DNA of 64,000 bases from JANXUC01 sp964619065 (GCA_964619065.1 CAZUCC010000001.1:142320-206319), one strand, 5' to 3'; counted from the first letter of the stretch, positions 16,711-25,596 are shown. The notes: generated by a model from the sequence alone, not told the origin. Program-made: numbers and translations.

Positions 16711-17565
16711 ATGCGAAAGAAGATGACGGAGAACATTGGTCTGGCTGGTGGCAATTCGGTAAGCCGGCGCAGGCTATTGCAATCTCTCGTTGGGCTGGGG
16801 GCTGGGTACTCAGCAAGCCGACTCTTGTTGGCACCAAACGTTTTCGCTGGTGCGTCGTCGAGTGCGGCCAGCGAAAAAAGCGCGGAGTTCGATATTCGTA
16901 CTGTGCAATATCCTTCGGGCGATGCACAGATCGAAGCGTATCTAGCGGCACCTAAAGGCGAAGGCAGGCATCCCTCCATCCTTGTGATTCACGACCAGGC
17001 GGGCTTGAGCGAACATATCCGCGATGTGGCGCGGCGCTTCGCAAGGGAAGGCTTTGTTGCCCTCGTGCCGGATCTTTTGTCCCGAGCGGGCGGAATCGGA
17101 AAGGTAGCGCCTGACGAGGTCACGCAATCACTTTCCCGGCTCCCGGTCGACCAGACGATTCTTGATTTGCAGAAAGCCTATGCCTACCTACAGGACAACC
17201 CGGCAGTCGCCCCGAAAGGCACTTCTTCGGTTGGCTTCGGCTGGGGTGGGTGGCGTAACTTTCTTTTGGCGGCAGCGGTCGACGAACTGCGCGGCGTTGT
17301 AATGTTCTCTGCTAGTACGCCCTTGGATGGTCTGAGAGATATTGAATCGCCGATTTTAGCGCACTATGCTCAGTTTGATTTCCGGGTCACGGGGAATGCA
17401 CTCTGGACAGCGAAAACCATGAAGGAATTGGGAAAGAAGTTTACGTACCACGTCTATCCACACGCGAAGAGCGATTTCTTCAATGACGCCAGTCCGGGGT
17501 ACGATGCTGAGGCAGCCAAGTTGGCGTGGACGAGGACGTTGGAGTTCCTGCGGGCTCCTTCCTGA
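16711..17565 (+). CDS. Tat-signal dienelactone-hydrolase-like protein lacking catalytic Cys and His
   Basis: A 284-residue alpha/beta-hydrolase of the dienelactone hydrolase family with an N-terminal SRRRLLQSLVGLGAG leader resembling a Tat signal. In active members the nucleophile elbow reads GFCWGG; here it reads GFGWGG, so Cys becomes Gly177. Asp223 (QFDFRV) is kept. The catalytic His of the GAGHGFFND motif aligns with Ser254 in HAKSDFFND. The fold is otherwise well preserved to the C-terminus. It may therefore be a binding protein or an enzyme with changed chemistry. Dienelactone hydrolases usually act in catechol degradation, matching the pca context. It lies 44 nt after the propeller gene. 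Confidence 0.8.
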   Translation: MRKKMTENIGLAGGNSVSRRRLLQSLVGLGAGYSASRLLLAPNVFAGASSSAASEKSAEFDIRTVQYPSGDAQIEAYLAAPKGEGRHPSILVIHDQAGLSEHIRDVARRFAREGFVALVPDLLSRAGGIGKVAPDEVTQSLSRLPVDQTILDLQKAYAYLQDNPAVAPKGTSSVGFGWGGWRNFLLAAAVDELRGVVMFSASTPLDGLRDIESPILAHYAQFDFRVTGNALWTAKTMKELGKKFTYHVYPHAKSDFFNDASPGYDAEAAKLAWTRTLEFLRAPS

Positions 17566-17613
17566 ACCAGGTTGACGAAAGAGTTCCATTGAGCAGTACA
17601 GATACGGAAAAAC

Positions 17614-18606
17614 ATGAGCAAACTGCGGTTGTCTTTGGCGTGTTGGAACTATGACCGTGCCCGGGGATTGCTGGAAGGCCGTATTCCCGTGGATGGAATC
17701 GACCTCACATTTTTAAATCTCCCGGTCGAAGAGACTTTCTTCCGCATGCTGCGGCACCACGAGTTCGATGCCGCGGAGATGTCGTTGTCGTCGTATGTGT
17801 TGTCGCTTTTTGCCGAGCATCCTCCGTTTGTCGCCATTCCCGTTTTTCCTTCGCGGTTCTTCCGGCACTCCTGCATTTACATCCATAGCGACAGCGGTAT
17901 CCGGGAAGCGAAGGATTTAATTGGCAAACGCGTGGGGACTCCGGAATACCAAATGACGGCGGGCGTGTGGATTCGAGGCATCCTGAGCGATGAATACAGT
18001 GTGCCGGTCAACAGCGTGAAATATTTTAATGGCGGAGAAGAAGAACCGGGCCGCCGTGAAAAACTCAAGCTTTCCCTCCCGCCCGACATCCATCTCGACT
18101 CAATTCCAGAAACAAAAACGCTCTCCGCCATGCTCGATACGGGCGAGATCGATGCTCTCTATACGGCGCGTATGCCCTCCACCTTTACCCGGGGTTCGGG
18201 AAAGGTGAAGCGGCTGTTCGAGGATTATCCGAGCGTGGAGCGCGAGTACTACCTGCGGACCAAGATCTTCCCTATCATGCACACGGTTGTGATTCGTCGC
18301 GAGGTGTACGAAAAATATCCTTGGGTCGCTCAGTCCTTGTATAAGGCGTTCGTGTATGCGCAAAGAGAGGTCTATCAGGATCTCTATCAGACGGCGGCCT
18401 TGAAATATATGTTGCCCTGGCTCATTCGGCATGTCGAGGACACAAGGGGCCTTATGGGGCAAGATTTCTGGCCTTACGGATTCGAACCGAACGTGCTTGC
18501 CTTGGAGACATTCCTCCGCTATTCGCATGAGCAGGGGCTCGCAAAGCGTCTACTCAAGCCGACGGACCTATTTGTGGCAGAGTCCCTGGAATCGTTCAAG
18601 ATCTGA
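17614..18606 (+). CDS. 4,5-dihydroxyphthalate decarboxylase-like protein
   Basis: A 330-residue protein without a signal peptide that resembles 4,5-dihydroxyphthalate decarboxylase (Pht5) along its length: RLSLACWNYDRARGLLEG at the start, then FDAAEMSLSSYV, SRFFRHSCIYIHSDSGI, GKRVGTPEYQMTAGVWIRG, IFPIMHTVVIRRE and a C-terminal SLESFKI. Pht5 converts 4,5-dihydroxyphthalate to protocatechuate, the substrate of PcaGH encoded in the opposite arm. The fold is that of periplasmic-binding-protein-like (NMT1/THI5-type) proteins, so a binding role cannot be excluded, but the absence of a leader favours a cytoplasmic enzyme. Confidence 0.78.
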   Translation: MSKLRLSLACWNYDRARGLLEGRIPVDGIDLTFLNLPVEETFFRMLRHHEFDAAEMSLSSYVLSLFAEHPPFVAIPVFPSRFFRHSCIYIHSDSGIREAKDLIGKRVGTPEYQMTAGVWIRGILSDEYSVPVNSVKYFNGGEEEPGRREKLKLSLPPDIHLDSIPETKTLSAMLDTGEIDALYTARMPSTFTRGSGKVKRLFEDYPSVEREYYLRTKIFPIMHTVVIRREVYEKYPWVAQSLYKAFVYAQREVYQDLYQTAALKYMLPWLIRHVEDTRGLMGQDFWPYGFEPNVLALETFLRYSHEQGLAKRLLKPTDLFVAESLESFKI

Positions 18607-18661
18607 AGAACCACGCCCTGAAGACCTTGAGATCTCGATGCCGAACTGGAGAGGAGCCTTG

Positions 18662-20197
18662 ATGGCAGCAGAAAACGCGACCTTGGGCCGGTGGTGGGCG
18701 CTGGGGCGAGGCGACATCGACGCCACGGTTGCCCAGGTTGGCTTCAATCTGGCGCAGATGATTATCCCGGTCTTTCTTCTCGTGCCGATCGGGATTCCGC
18801 TGGGGTTCAGCGTCAGCCATCTGCTCCCCGGATATGCGCTCGGCTTTTTTGTTGGTTCACTTGGCCTTACAGCGCTGGCTGTGCATTTGAGAAAGCGAGA
18901 AGGCCGGGGAGACGTCACAGCACACGTTTACGGAAACAATGTTCCGGCAATCATTGCCTACACACTCGCTATTGTGCTTCCTGTCTACCTTCAGACTCAT
19001 GACTCCGTTATCGCGTGGCAGACAGGAGCTGCGGCTGTGGCATGGACGGGAATCATAAAATTGGCAGCGGCGCCTTTTGCGGGCGTATTCCGGCGCTTCA
19101 TTCCGGTGCCCGCGTCGATGACGGTGTTTGGCGCGGCCATGTACAGCTATCTTGCGCTGGTGCTGCTGCAGCGATTGTTCGATCAACCGCTCGTGGGCAT
19201 TGTCGCACTTGCCATTGTCGCGGTCAGCGTTCTCGCCAATGTGCCGATCACCCGCTGGCGGATTCCACCTTTTATTGTGGCTTGGATCATCCCGCTGAGC
19301 GTGGGCTTGTTGATCGGTTACGTACGCCCGGTGTGGCAAGGCGTAACGATACAACTTCCGTGGGTTGCATCTATCGGCCCGTTGCGCAGTCTGCCACTCG
19401 CATTGCCGTATCTGTCGGTGATTGCGCCCATGGCGATTTACCAGATCCTACAAGACATCGCCGCCGTGGAAGGCGCCAACGCCGCTGCCGACAACTACGA
19501 CGCGCGTCGCGTAGTCGCGGTCGATGGCATTGCGACCCTGCTTTGCGGTGCTGCGGGAAGCGTGATCACGCCCGTTGTGTACGCGTTGCATCCGCCTTAT
19601 AAGGCGATGGGAGCACGGGTTGGATTCGCGCTTTGGACCCCGATTATCTTTCTTGCCATCGTCATGAGCGGACTTACGCTCTTCATCGCGCAACTATTTC
19701 CGTGGCCGATCCTGGCAGCGATGATTGCCTATGTCTCGGTAGGTGTGGGTATGGCCACATTGCGCCATGTGGACCGCAAATACTTAAGCGCGGTCCTACT
19801 TGGTTTTGTGCTACCTACCGGCGCCGTTGTCGCCGCAGCGGTCAACTCGGCATTGCCCGCGTTGAAGCTCTCCGCGGCCAATCCTGACGTTCAGGCGGCC
19901 TTGAATCGGTCTATCTATTGGAACTCCGTGCAAGGACTGGGCAGTGGATTTCTTTTTCTCGTACTGGTGGTGGCTGCGCTAATTACGGAACTGATCGACC
20001 GAAACTTTGGGCGTGCCGCGCTCTGGTGCATGGTCGCTTCGGTCTTCTCGTGGCTGGGGCTGATGCATTCGCCGATTTTTCGCTGGGGAGCCCAGCCAAC
20101 CTACGCAGCCGGTTGGCTGGCGGCTGGTTTCATCGTGTACTCTGCCCGGTGGTGGAGAGGCGATCCGCCAGCTCCGAAGGCTGCTCCGGCATCGTAG
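18662..20197 (+). CDS. Multi-pass permease, NCS2/xanthine-uracil-like
   Basis: About 511 residues with at least 11 hydrophobic spans, starting with VGFNLAQMIIPVFLLVPIGI and ending near AGWLAAGFIVYSARWW. The general pattern (a repeated half with GAAGSVITPVVYALHP and central polar residues) resembles NCS2/SulP-type transporters, but no diagnostic motif was matched with certainty. The start is the ATG at 18662, with GAGGAG 5 nt upstream; longer readings overlap the preceding gene. It sits directly after the dihydroxyphthalate-decarboxylase-like gene, so an aromatic acid is a plausible substrate. Confidence 0.65.
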   Translation: MAAENATLGRWWALGRGDIDATVAQVGFNLAQMIIPVFLLVPIGIPLGFSVSHLLPGYALGFFVGSLGLTALAVHLRKREGRGDVTAHVYGNNVPAIIAYTLAIVLPVYLQTHDSVIAWQTGAAAVAWTGIIKLAAAPFAGVFRRFIPVPASMTVFGAAMYSYLALVLLQRLFDQPLVGIVALAIVAVSVLANVPITRWRIPPFIVAWIIPLSVGLLIGYVRPVWQGVTIQLPWVASIGPLRSLPLALPYLSVIAPMAIYQILQDIAAVEGANAAADNYDARRVVAVDGIATLLCGAAGSVITPVVYALHPPYKAMGARVGFALWTPIIFLAIVMSGLTLFIAQLFPWPILAAMIAYVSVGVGMATLRHVDRKYLSAVLLGFVLPTGAVVAAAVNSALPALKLSAANPDVQAALNRSIYWNSVQGLGSGFLFLVLVVAALITELIDRNFGRAALWCMVASVFSWLGLMHSPIFRWGAQPTYAAGWLAAGFIVYSARWWRGDPPAPKAAPAS

Positions 20198-20251
20198 GAA
20201 TCGAGCAGGATGGCGCAATATTTTGCTTCCATTTTTGAAGGGAGAATCACT

Positions 20252-20806
20252 GTGAGGACATTTGTTACCGGGCTGATACTAGGCGTGATCGCCGTCCCCC
20301 TCGCGGTGTATTTTTATTTTGTTTCCGGCAATGCCCCAGTTGCGACCTCTGCACCCGCAATGCCTTTCGAGAAGATGCTCGCGCACAAAGCTTTGAGCGC
20401 GCGGGTTGACAAGGAAAAGCCGAAGACCGTGCCGATTCAAGCCGATGAACCCAACCTTGCGGCGGGAGCGAAGGTCTACCGCGACCATTGTGCTGTTTGC
20501 CACGGCCTACCGGCACAACCCAAAACACCGATTGCCACCGGCATGTATCCTCCGCCTCCGAAGCTGCTCGAAGGCAAGGGCGTGACCGATGACGAGCCTG
20601 GAGAAAGCTACTGGAAGGTGGCGAACGGAATTCGTCTGACGGGCATGCCTGGTTTCCACGACTCCCTCTCCGAAACGCAAATGTGGCAGGTGAGTCTGCT
20701 GGTGGCGGGCGCAGACAAGCTTCCGAAATCCGTTACGGAAGCGCTTTCCGCTGCAAGCATTCCTGTTCCGGAGAAGAGTCCGTCTACGAAGAGCATACCT
20801 AAGTAA
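20252..20806 (+). CDS. Membrane-anchored cytochrome c
   Basis: A 184-residue protein with an N-terminal membrane anchor (TFVTGLILGVIAVPLAVYFYF), haem site CAVCH at residues 80-84 and Met candidates in LTGMPGFHDSL, which is typical of small class I cytochromes. Start: GTG at 20252 with GAAGGGAG upstream; an ATG at 20210 gives a poorer leader. It is the last gene of the rightward arm and ends before a 320-nt stretch without an intact gene. Confidence 0.82.
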   Translation: MRTFVTGLILGVIAVPLAVYFYFVSGNAPVATSAPAMPFEKMLAHKALSARVDKEKPKTVPIQADEPNLAAGAKVYRDHCAVCHGLPAQPKTPIATGMYPPPPKLLEGKGVTDDEPGESYWKVANGIRLTGMPGFHDSLSETQMWQVSLLVAGADKLPKSVTEALSAASIPVPEKSPSTKSIPK

Positions 20807-20946
20807 CGCGATTAACGATACCGGGGTCGGCCTGTCTCCAACATAGTGCGCTGTCGTCCCTGCCCTTCTTTTTCTTATGGACCTCATGAGAAGTTTGAAT
20901 TTGCTTTCCACGCCCCCCTTACCTCAGACTCATAACAAGTGTCTGA

Positions 20947-21063
20947 GCGAGTGTTCCCCGAAGAGCGGGGAACCTCGCAAGTTGTTCTACAGATTAGGAT
21001 TCTGCTTCCAGGTCGAAGCGGACTCACTCTCCAGGTAAGTTCTCCGGATACCCTGAAGTATCC
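20947..21063 (+). promoter_or_regulatory. Two leader hairpins ahead of the nitrate/nitrite genes
   Basis: The 320-nt gap upstream of the nitrate-reductase remnant contains two inverted repeats. At 20947-20978 GCGAG/CTCGC and GTTCCCC/GGGGAAC form a strong stem with loop GAAGAGC. At 21046-21063 GGATAC/GTATCC encloses a six-base loop CCTGAA. ANTAR proteins bind paired hairpins with six-base loops having A at 1 and G at 4; the second loop has G4 but not A1, and the first loop is not six bases. A regulatory leader is possible; a simple terminator for the preceding operon is an alternative, although no T-run follows. Confidence 0.35.
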
Positions 21064-21129
21064 ATCACAAGATAAGCAGTTTGTAGGCGGAGCCGCGTGT
21101 GCGAGCACAGCGGCGGCTGGCGGCTCATT

Positions 21130-21390
21130 TTGAAATCTACAATTATCGCAACGAATCCGATTGTGTCGTTTCCAAATCTGGATGTGCTGAAACAAGGGCT
21201 TGAGACTTTGGAATTTCTCGTGGTTCAGGACGGGTTTTATCCGACACCAACCGCGGAATTAGCACACATTGTTTTGCCGGATGCAATCTGGGGTGAGAAG
21301 GAAAGCGCTTTCGATCCGATCTCGCGCGAGCCCAACTACAAACAGTGTGCGGTCAAGGTTGAATATGCGCAGGGGGAGAAGCAGCGATGA
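21130..21390 (+). pseudogene. nasA: Remnant of assimilatory nitrate reductase (nasA) with internal deletion
   Basis: The frame ending at 21390 reads IIATNPIVSFPNLD ... AHIVLPDAIWGEKE, a segment from the molybdopterin domain of NasA-type nitrate reductases. It then runs straight into AFDPISREPNYKQCAVKVE, which belongs to the C-terminus of the same family. The N-terminal portion and the part between these two segments are missing (a NasA is about 700-900 residues). No start codon gives a credible protein. The stop overlaps the nirB ATG (ATGA), so the original nasA-nirB coupling is still visible. Confidence 0.75.
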
Positions 21391-23795
21391 AGAAGCTCGT
21401 CGTAGTCGGCAACGGGATGGCGGGCGTGGCATGCGTGGAGCAAATCCTCCGCCATGCACCGAAGTTCGAGATCACGATTTTCGGCGACGAGACTCACGTC
21501 AACTACAACCGCATTCTGCTTTCGTCCGTGCTGGCTGGGGAAAAGTCGCTGGATGACATCGTCATCAACGGCCTTGACTGGTATCAAAAGAACGGCATTG
21601 ATCTAAGGCTCGGCGTCAAGATTGTTGACGTAGATTCGGCGGTGAAGACTGTCACGGGCGACGATGGCAGCGTCACTTCCTTCGACAAGCTTCTTCTGGC
21701 CACCGGCAGCACGCCGATCATTCCGTCCATTCAGGATGTCGAAAAGGACGGCGTCTTCGTCTTCCGCAACTTGGATGATACTCGCGCATTGCTGGAACGC
21801 TCTCGGCCGGGACTCAAAGCCGTCGTGATTGGGGGTGGCCTGCTGGGCCTCGAAGCCGCGCGTGGACTCCAGGTGCAGGGCTGCGACGTGACAGTCGTCC
21901 ATTTGATGGACACACTGATGGAGCGCCAGTTGGATGCTACCGGCGGCGGCTATCTCGCGGACAAGATGAACCGCCTGGGAGTGACGGTGCTTTTGGGTCT
22001 TTCCACTACTGCGATTCTCGGCAACGGTAAGGTGGAAGGCGTGCAATTCAAGGGTGGCGGTAGCATCCCAGCGGACCTGGTTGTAGTGGCCGCAGGCATC
22101 CGCCCAAACGTGGCACTCGGTCAAAAGGCGGGTCTCGAGATCAAGCGCGGCATCGTGGTCAATGATTATATGGAGACCTCGCATCCCGACATTTTTGCTG
22201 TCGGGGAGTGCGTGCAACACAACGGTATCTGCTATGGGCTGGTCGCGCCCCTCCTGGAGCAGGGCAAGGTGCTCGCCGCAACCATCACGGGAAACAAAGG
22301 GCCAACCTATCAAGGGACCGTACTTGCTTCCAAATTGAAGATCATGGGAGTCGACGTTTTCTCCGCTGGTGAAATTGGCGACAAGGTGGATGGCTCGGAA
22401 GCGGTGCGTTATGAGGATCCATCGCTGGGCATTTACAAGAAACTTACGCTTAGAGACCACAAGCTGACGGGCGTCATCCTCGTTGGTGAAACCGCCGACA
22501 GCCATCGCTACATGGAATGGTTGCGGAGCGGAACCGATCTAACGATGCTGCGGCGTCAACTTTTGTTCCCAGAGCCGAGCCAGGACAGCGGCCTGGATGC
22601 GGCCCAGATTTCCGACAGCGATACGGTTTGTGGCTGCATGGGTGTAACCAAGGGCGCCATCATCCATGCAGTTCATGAGAAAGGCATCGGTACTTTGGCG
22701 CAGCTGAAAGAGTGTACGCGTGCTTCGACAGGATGTGGAAGCTGTACGGAGCTGTGCCAGCAACTGCTCAAGGCGGTCGTCCCCGAGTTTCAGGAAGAAG
22801 TAAAAACCGTCCTCTGCAAGTGCATTCCGTATTCGGAAGACAACTTGCGGGACATCCTGCGCAGCCAAAAGCTCAAGTCGGTCCAGGAAGTACTGGTGAT
22901 CTATGGCAACGGCCTGGGCTGCGAGGTGTGCAAGCCCGCGCTCAGTTACATGCTCGACATGATTTGGTGCGGAGACCACGATGAAGACCGCTCGGCGCGG
23001 TTTATCAACGACCGGGTTCACGCCAACATTCAGAAAGACGGAACGTTCTCCGTGATACCCCGCATCCGTGGCGGGGTGACCTCGCCGGACGAACTGCGGC
23101 GCATCGCCGATGTCGCCGACAAATACAAAGTGCCGATGGTCAAAATCACCGGCAGCCAGCGTATCGACCTGCTGGGAGTGAAGAAGGCCGATCTTCCCAA
23201 GATGTGGGCTGACCTGGGAATGCCCTCGGGCCAGGCATACACCAAGGGTGTTCGCATGGTGAAGACTTGCGTGGGCACCGACTTCTGCCGCTTCGGCACT
23301 CAGGATTCCACGAGCGCGGGCATTGAACTCGAACGTCGGCTGGAGAATCTCTACACTCCGCACAAAGTGAAGATGGGCGTGGTCGGCTGTCCGCGTAATT
23401 GCGCAGAAGCTACGGTGAAAGACATTGGCATGATCGGCCAGGAAGGCAGTTGGCAGGTAGTGGTGGGCGGCGCAGCCGGCAAGAGTGTTCGTAAAGCCGA
23501 TCTGCTGATCACAGTGGAAACCACAGAGCAGGCGCTGGAAGCGTCCGAGTTGTTCTTTCAGTATTACCGCGAAAGCGCAAATTACCTGGAGCGCACTTAC
23601 GACTTCGTCGTGCGCTTCGGTATGGAAAAAGTACGAAAAGAGACCGTCTACGCCACGGATGCGGCGAAGCAAGGATTGCTCGACCGTCTGCGCAAGTCCA
23701 AAGCTCTCGCACCGGACCCCTGGCTGGAGCGCGAATCGCCAAGAACGTCCACGCAATTCGTGCAAATCGAACCTCTGGAGACGATGCTGATATGA
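21387..23795 (+). CDS. nirB: Assimilatory nitrite reductase [NAD(P)H], large subunit
   Basis: An 802-residue enzyme that reduces nitrite to ammonium in the cytoplasm. Order: FAD/NAD(P)H-binding region (1-395; VVVGNGMAGVACVEQIL and VVIGGGLLGLEAARGL), BFD-type [2Fe-2S] region (about 410-520; CGCMGVTKGAI, CGSCTELC, and a second set CKCIP with CEVC), then the sirohaem domain. The [4Fe-4S]/sirohaem cysteines are Cys628, Cys634, Cys668 and Cys672 (CVGTDFC and CPRNC). It overlaps the stop of the nasA remnant and the start of nirD by 4 nt each. Confidence 0.97.
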   Translation: MKKLVVVGNGMAGVACVEQILRHAPKFEITIFGDETHVNYNRILLSSVLAGEKSLDDIVINGLDWYQKNGIDLRLGVKIVDVDSAVKTVTGDDGSVTSFDKLLLATGSTPIIPSIQDVEKDGVFVFRNLDDTRALLERSRPGLKAVVIGGGLLGLEAARGLQVQGCDVTVVHLMDTLMERQLDATGGGYLADKMNRLGVTVLLGLSTTAILGNGKVEGVQFKGGGSIPADLVVVAAGIRPNVALGQKAGLEIKRGIVVNDYMETSHPDIFAVGECVQHNGICYGLVAPLLEQGKVLAATITGNKGPTYQGTVLASKLKIMGVDVFSAGEIGDKVDGSEAVRYEDPSLGIYKKLTLRDHKLTGVILVGETADSHRYMEWLRSGTDLTMLRRQLLFPEPSQDSGLDAAQISDSDTVCGCMGVTKGAIIHAVHEKGIGTLAQLKECTRASTGCGSCTELCQQLLKAVVPEFQEEVKTVLCKCIPYSEDNLRDILRSQKLKSVQEVLVIYGNGLGCEVCKPALSYMLDMIWCGDHDEDRSARFINDRVHANIQKDGTFSVIPRIRGGVTSPDELRRIADVADKYKVPMVKITGSQRIDLLGVKKADLPKMWADLGMPSGQAYTKGVRMVKTCVGTDFCRFGTQDSTSAGIELERRLENLYTPHKVKMGVVGCPRNCAEATVKDIGMIGQEGSWQVVVGGAAGKSVRKADLLITVETTEQALEASELFFQYYRESANYLERTYDFVVRFGMEKVRKETVYATDAAKQGLLDRLRKSKALAPDPWLERESPRTSTQFVQIEPLETMLI

Positions 23796-24211
23796 AGACA
23801 CCTAAGCAATGGATCCGCATCACGAACTGCGAAAACATCCCGCTGCGTGAAGGCCGCGCGGTGAAAATCGGCGGCAATGATATCGCCGTCTTCAATCTAG
23901 GCGACCGCTTTCTGGCGGTCGATAACCGCTGCCCTCACAACGGCGGTCCGCTGGCAGACGGTATTGTTTCTGGAACGACTGTGGTGTGCCCGCTTCACGC
24001 CTGGAAAGTCGATCTCGAGTGCGGAAGCGTCACAAAACCGGCTCATACTCCCGCTTGCCTGCGTACATTCCAAACACGCGTAGAAGAAGGTGTGCTCCTG
24101 CTGGAGGCCTCCGCGTTACAGCCGTATGTCGATGGAACAATTGCCTGCGGCGCCAGTGCGGCCGCAGATACCGTGTCACCGCCAATCCTCGAGCCCGCCA
24201 ATCCAGTCTAA
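23792..24211 (+). CDS. nirD: Nitrite reductase small subunit, Rieske type
   Basis: A 139-residue partner of NirB. It keeps a complete Rieske [2Fe-2S] site: Cys47 and His49 in RCPHNGGPL, Cys66 and His69 in VCPLHAW. Many proteobacterial NirD proteins have lost these ligands, so this is the metal-binding variant. Start overlaps the nirB stop (ATGA). Confidence 0.94.
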   Translation: MKTPKQWIRITNCENIPLREGRAVKIGGNDIAVFNLGDRFLAVDNRCPHNGGPLADGIVSGTTVVCPLHAWKVDLECGSVTKPAHTPACLRTFQTRVEEGVLLLEASALQPYVDGTIACGASAAADTVSPPILEPANPV

Positions 24212-24236
24212 GTAAATTTCATAGGAGAGCAAAACA

Positions 24237-25592
24237 GTGAATTCAGCCAGGGACCGCCAGAGCTTAGGGAGAGTTGTACCTCCAAACCCGGATCGCGATG
24301 ATGACGGAAAAGCCACTCGCGTGTCTCTGTTCGACTTCCGGAGCGCTCCTATGCGTGCCTTCCACCTCTCCTGGTTTGCTTTTTTCCTTTGCTTCGTGGC
24401 GTGGTTCGGTATCGCCCCGCTCATGGCGGTCGTGCGCGACGATTTACATCTGACGAAAGCGCAGATTGGAAATACCATCATTGCCTCGGTCGCTATCACG
24501 ATTCTGGCCCGGCTCCTCGCTGGCTGGATGTGTGATCGATATGGCCCCCGACGAACTTACTCAGCTTTGTTGGTTTTGGGCGCATTTCCGGTCATGTTTA
24601 TTGGAGTTTCGCATAGCTACCACTCATTTCTACTTTTCCGCCTGGCCATTGGCATGATTGGAGCATCCTTTGTCATTACGCAGTACCACACCTCTACTAT
24701 GTTTGCGCCACGCGTGGTCGGCACTGCCAACGCCATAACGGCGGGCTGGGGGAATCTTGGGGGCGGGGTCACGCAATGGTTTATGCCCATCTTGTTCGGA
24801 GCATTTCTCGGCTTTGGCGCGGACCGCTTCTTAAGCTGGCGCCTGGCAATGGTTGTGCCCGGCGCTCTTATGCTGCTGACAGGCTTCCTCTACTATCGCT
24901 TCACTGAAGATACGCCCGATGGGAGGCCGTTCTCCCCGCGGATCGGTGGAAAGGCATTTTGGGAAGCGGCGGCAGACTATCGTATCTGGGTGCTCTTCCT
25001 TATATATGCGGCTTGTTTTGGCGTGGAGATCACGGTCGATAACGTAGCGGCTCTTTACTTCAAGGACTCGTTCCAGCTCACGCTGAAGACTGCGGGACTG
25101 CTGGCCAGTCTGATTGGAATGATGAACATCTTCGCGCGCGCGCTGGGAGGAATTTTTGGCGACTGGGTGGGCAACCGTTCCGGCTTACAAGGGCGATCTC
25201 TTCTTCTCGGTCTCGTGGTGCTGCTGGAAGGTCTGGCCTTGACGGTCTTCTCGCGCCTTACGAGTCTGGTTCCGGCGACAGCGGTTTTCCTGGTGTTTGG
25301 GTTGTTCGTCTGCATGTCTTGCGGCGTCACGTATGCCGTGGTGCCCTTGGTGCGGCCGCGGGCCATTGGATCGGCGTCGGGCATCGTCGGCGCGGGCGGC
25401 AACGTGGGTGCCTTGCTCGCCGGTTTCCTCTTCAAATCGGAAAGCCTTTCGAGCGCGAATGCATTTTTCTATCTTGGAATATTTGTCGCTGTCTCCGCCT
25501 TCTTCGTTTTGCTGCTGCGCTTCCAGGAAGCGGAAGCGTCCAGCCCGGGTTTTGCGGATGCAGCAGCTTTCGGTGCGCAATCCGCGGATTAG
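24237..25592 (+). CDS. narK: Nitrate/nitrite transporter, NarK/NasA MFS family
   Basis: A 451-residue MFS protein with 12 predicted spans. The first span region reads SWFAFFLCFVAWFGIAPLM, typical of NarK/NrtP. The nitrate signature appears as AGWGNLGGGVTQWFMP in the first half and GIVGAGGNVGALLAGFLF in the second. It lies 25 nt after nirD in the same operon and would supply nitrate or nitrite. The start is GTG at 24237; an ATG at 24351 would remove a soluble 38-residue N-terminus. Confidence 0.93.
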   Translation: MNSARDRQSLGRVVPPNPDRDDDGKATRVSLFDFRSAPMRAFHLSWFAFFLCFVAWFGIAPLMAVVRDDLHLTKAQIGNTIIASVAITILARLLAGWMCDRYGPRRTYSALLVLGAFPVMFIGVSHSYHSFLLFRLAIGMIGASFVITQYHTSTMFAPRVVGTANAITAGWGNLGGGVTQWFMPILFGAFLGFGADRFLSWRLAMVVPGALMLLTGFLYYRFTEDTPDGRPFSPRIGGKAFWEAAADYRIWVLFLIYAACFGVEITVDNVAALYFKDSFQLTLKTAGLLASLIGMMNIFARALGGIFGDWVGNRSGLQGRSLLLGLVVLLEGLALTVFSRLTSLVPATAVFLVFGLFVCMSCGVTYAVVPLVRPRAIGSASGIVGAGGNVGALLAGFLFKSESLSSANAFFYLGIFVAVSAFFVLLLRFQEAEASSPGFADAAAFGAQSAD

Positions 25593-25596
25593 AGAT

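Noticed and set aside
20886..21036. Short plus-strand frame beginning MRSLNLLSTP in the gap before the nasA remnant
   Set aside because: It crosses a strong hairpin and resembles neither NasA nor another protein.
22539..23801. 420-codon minus-strand frame opposite nirB
   Set aside because: nirB on the plus strand carries every expected cofactor motif; the antisense frame is Cys/His/Arg-rich noise.
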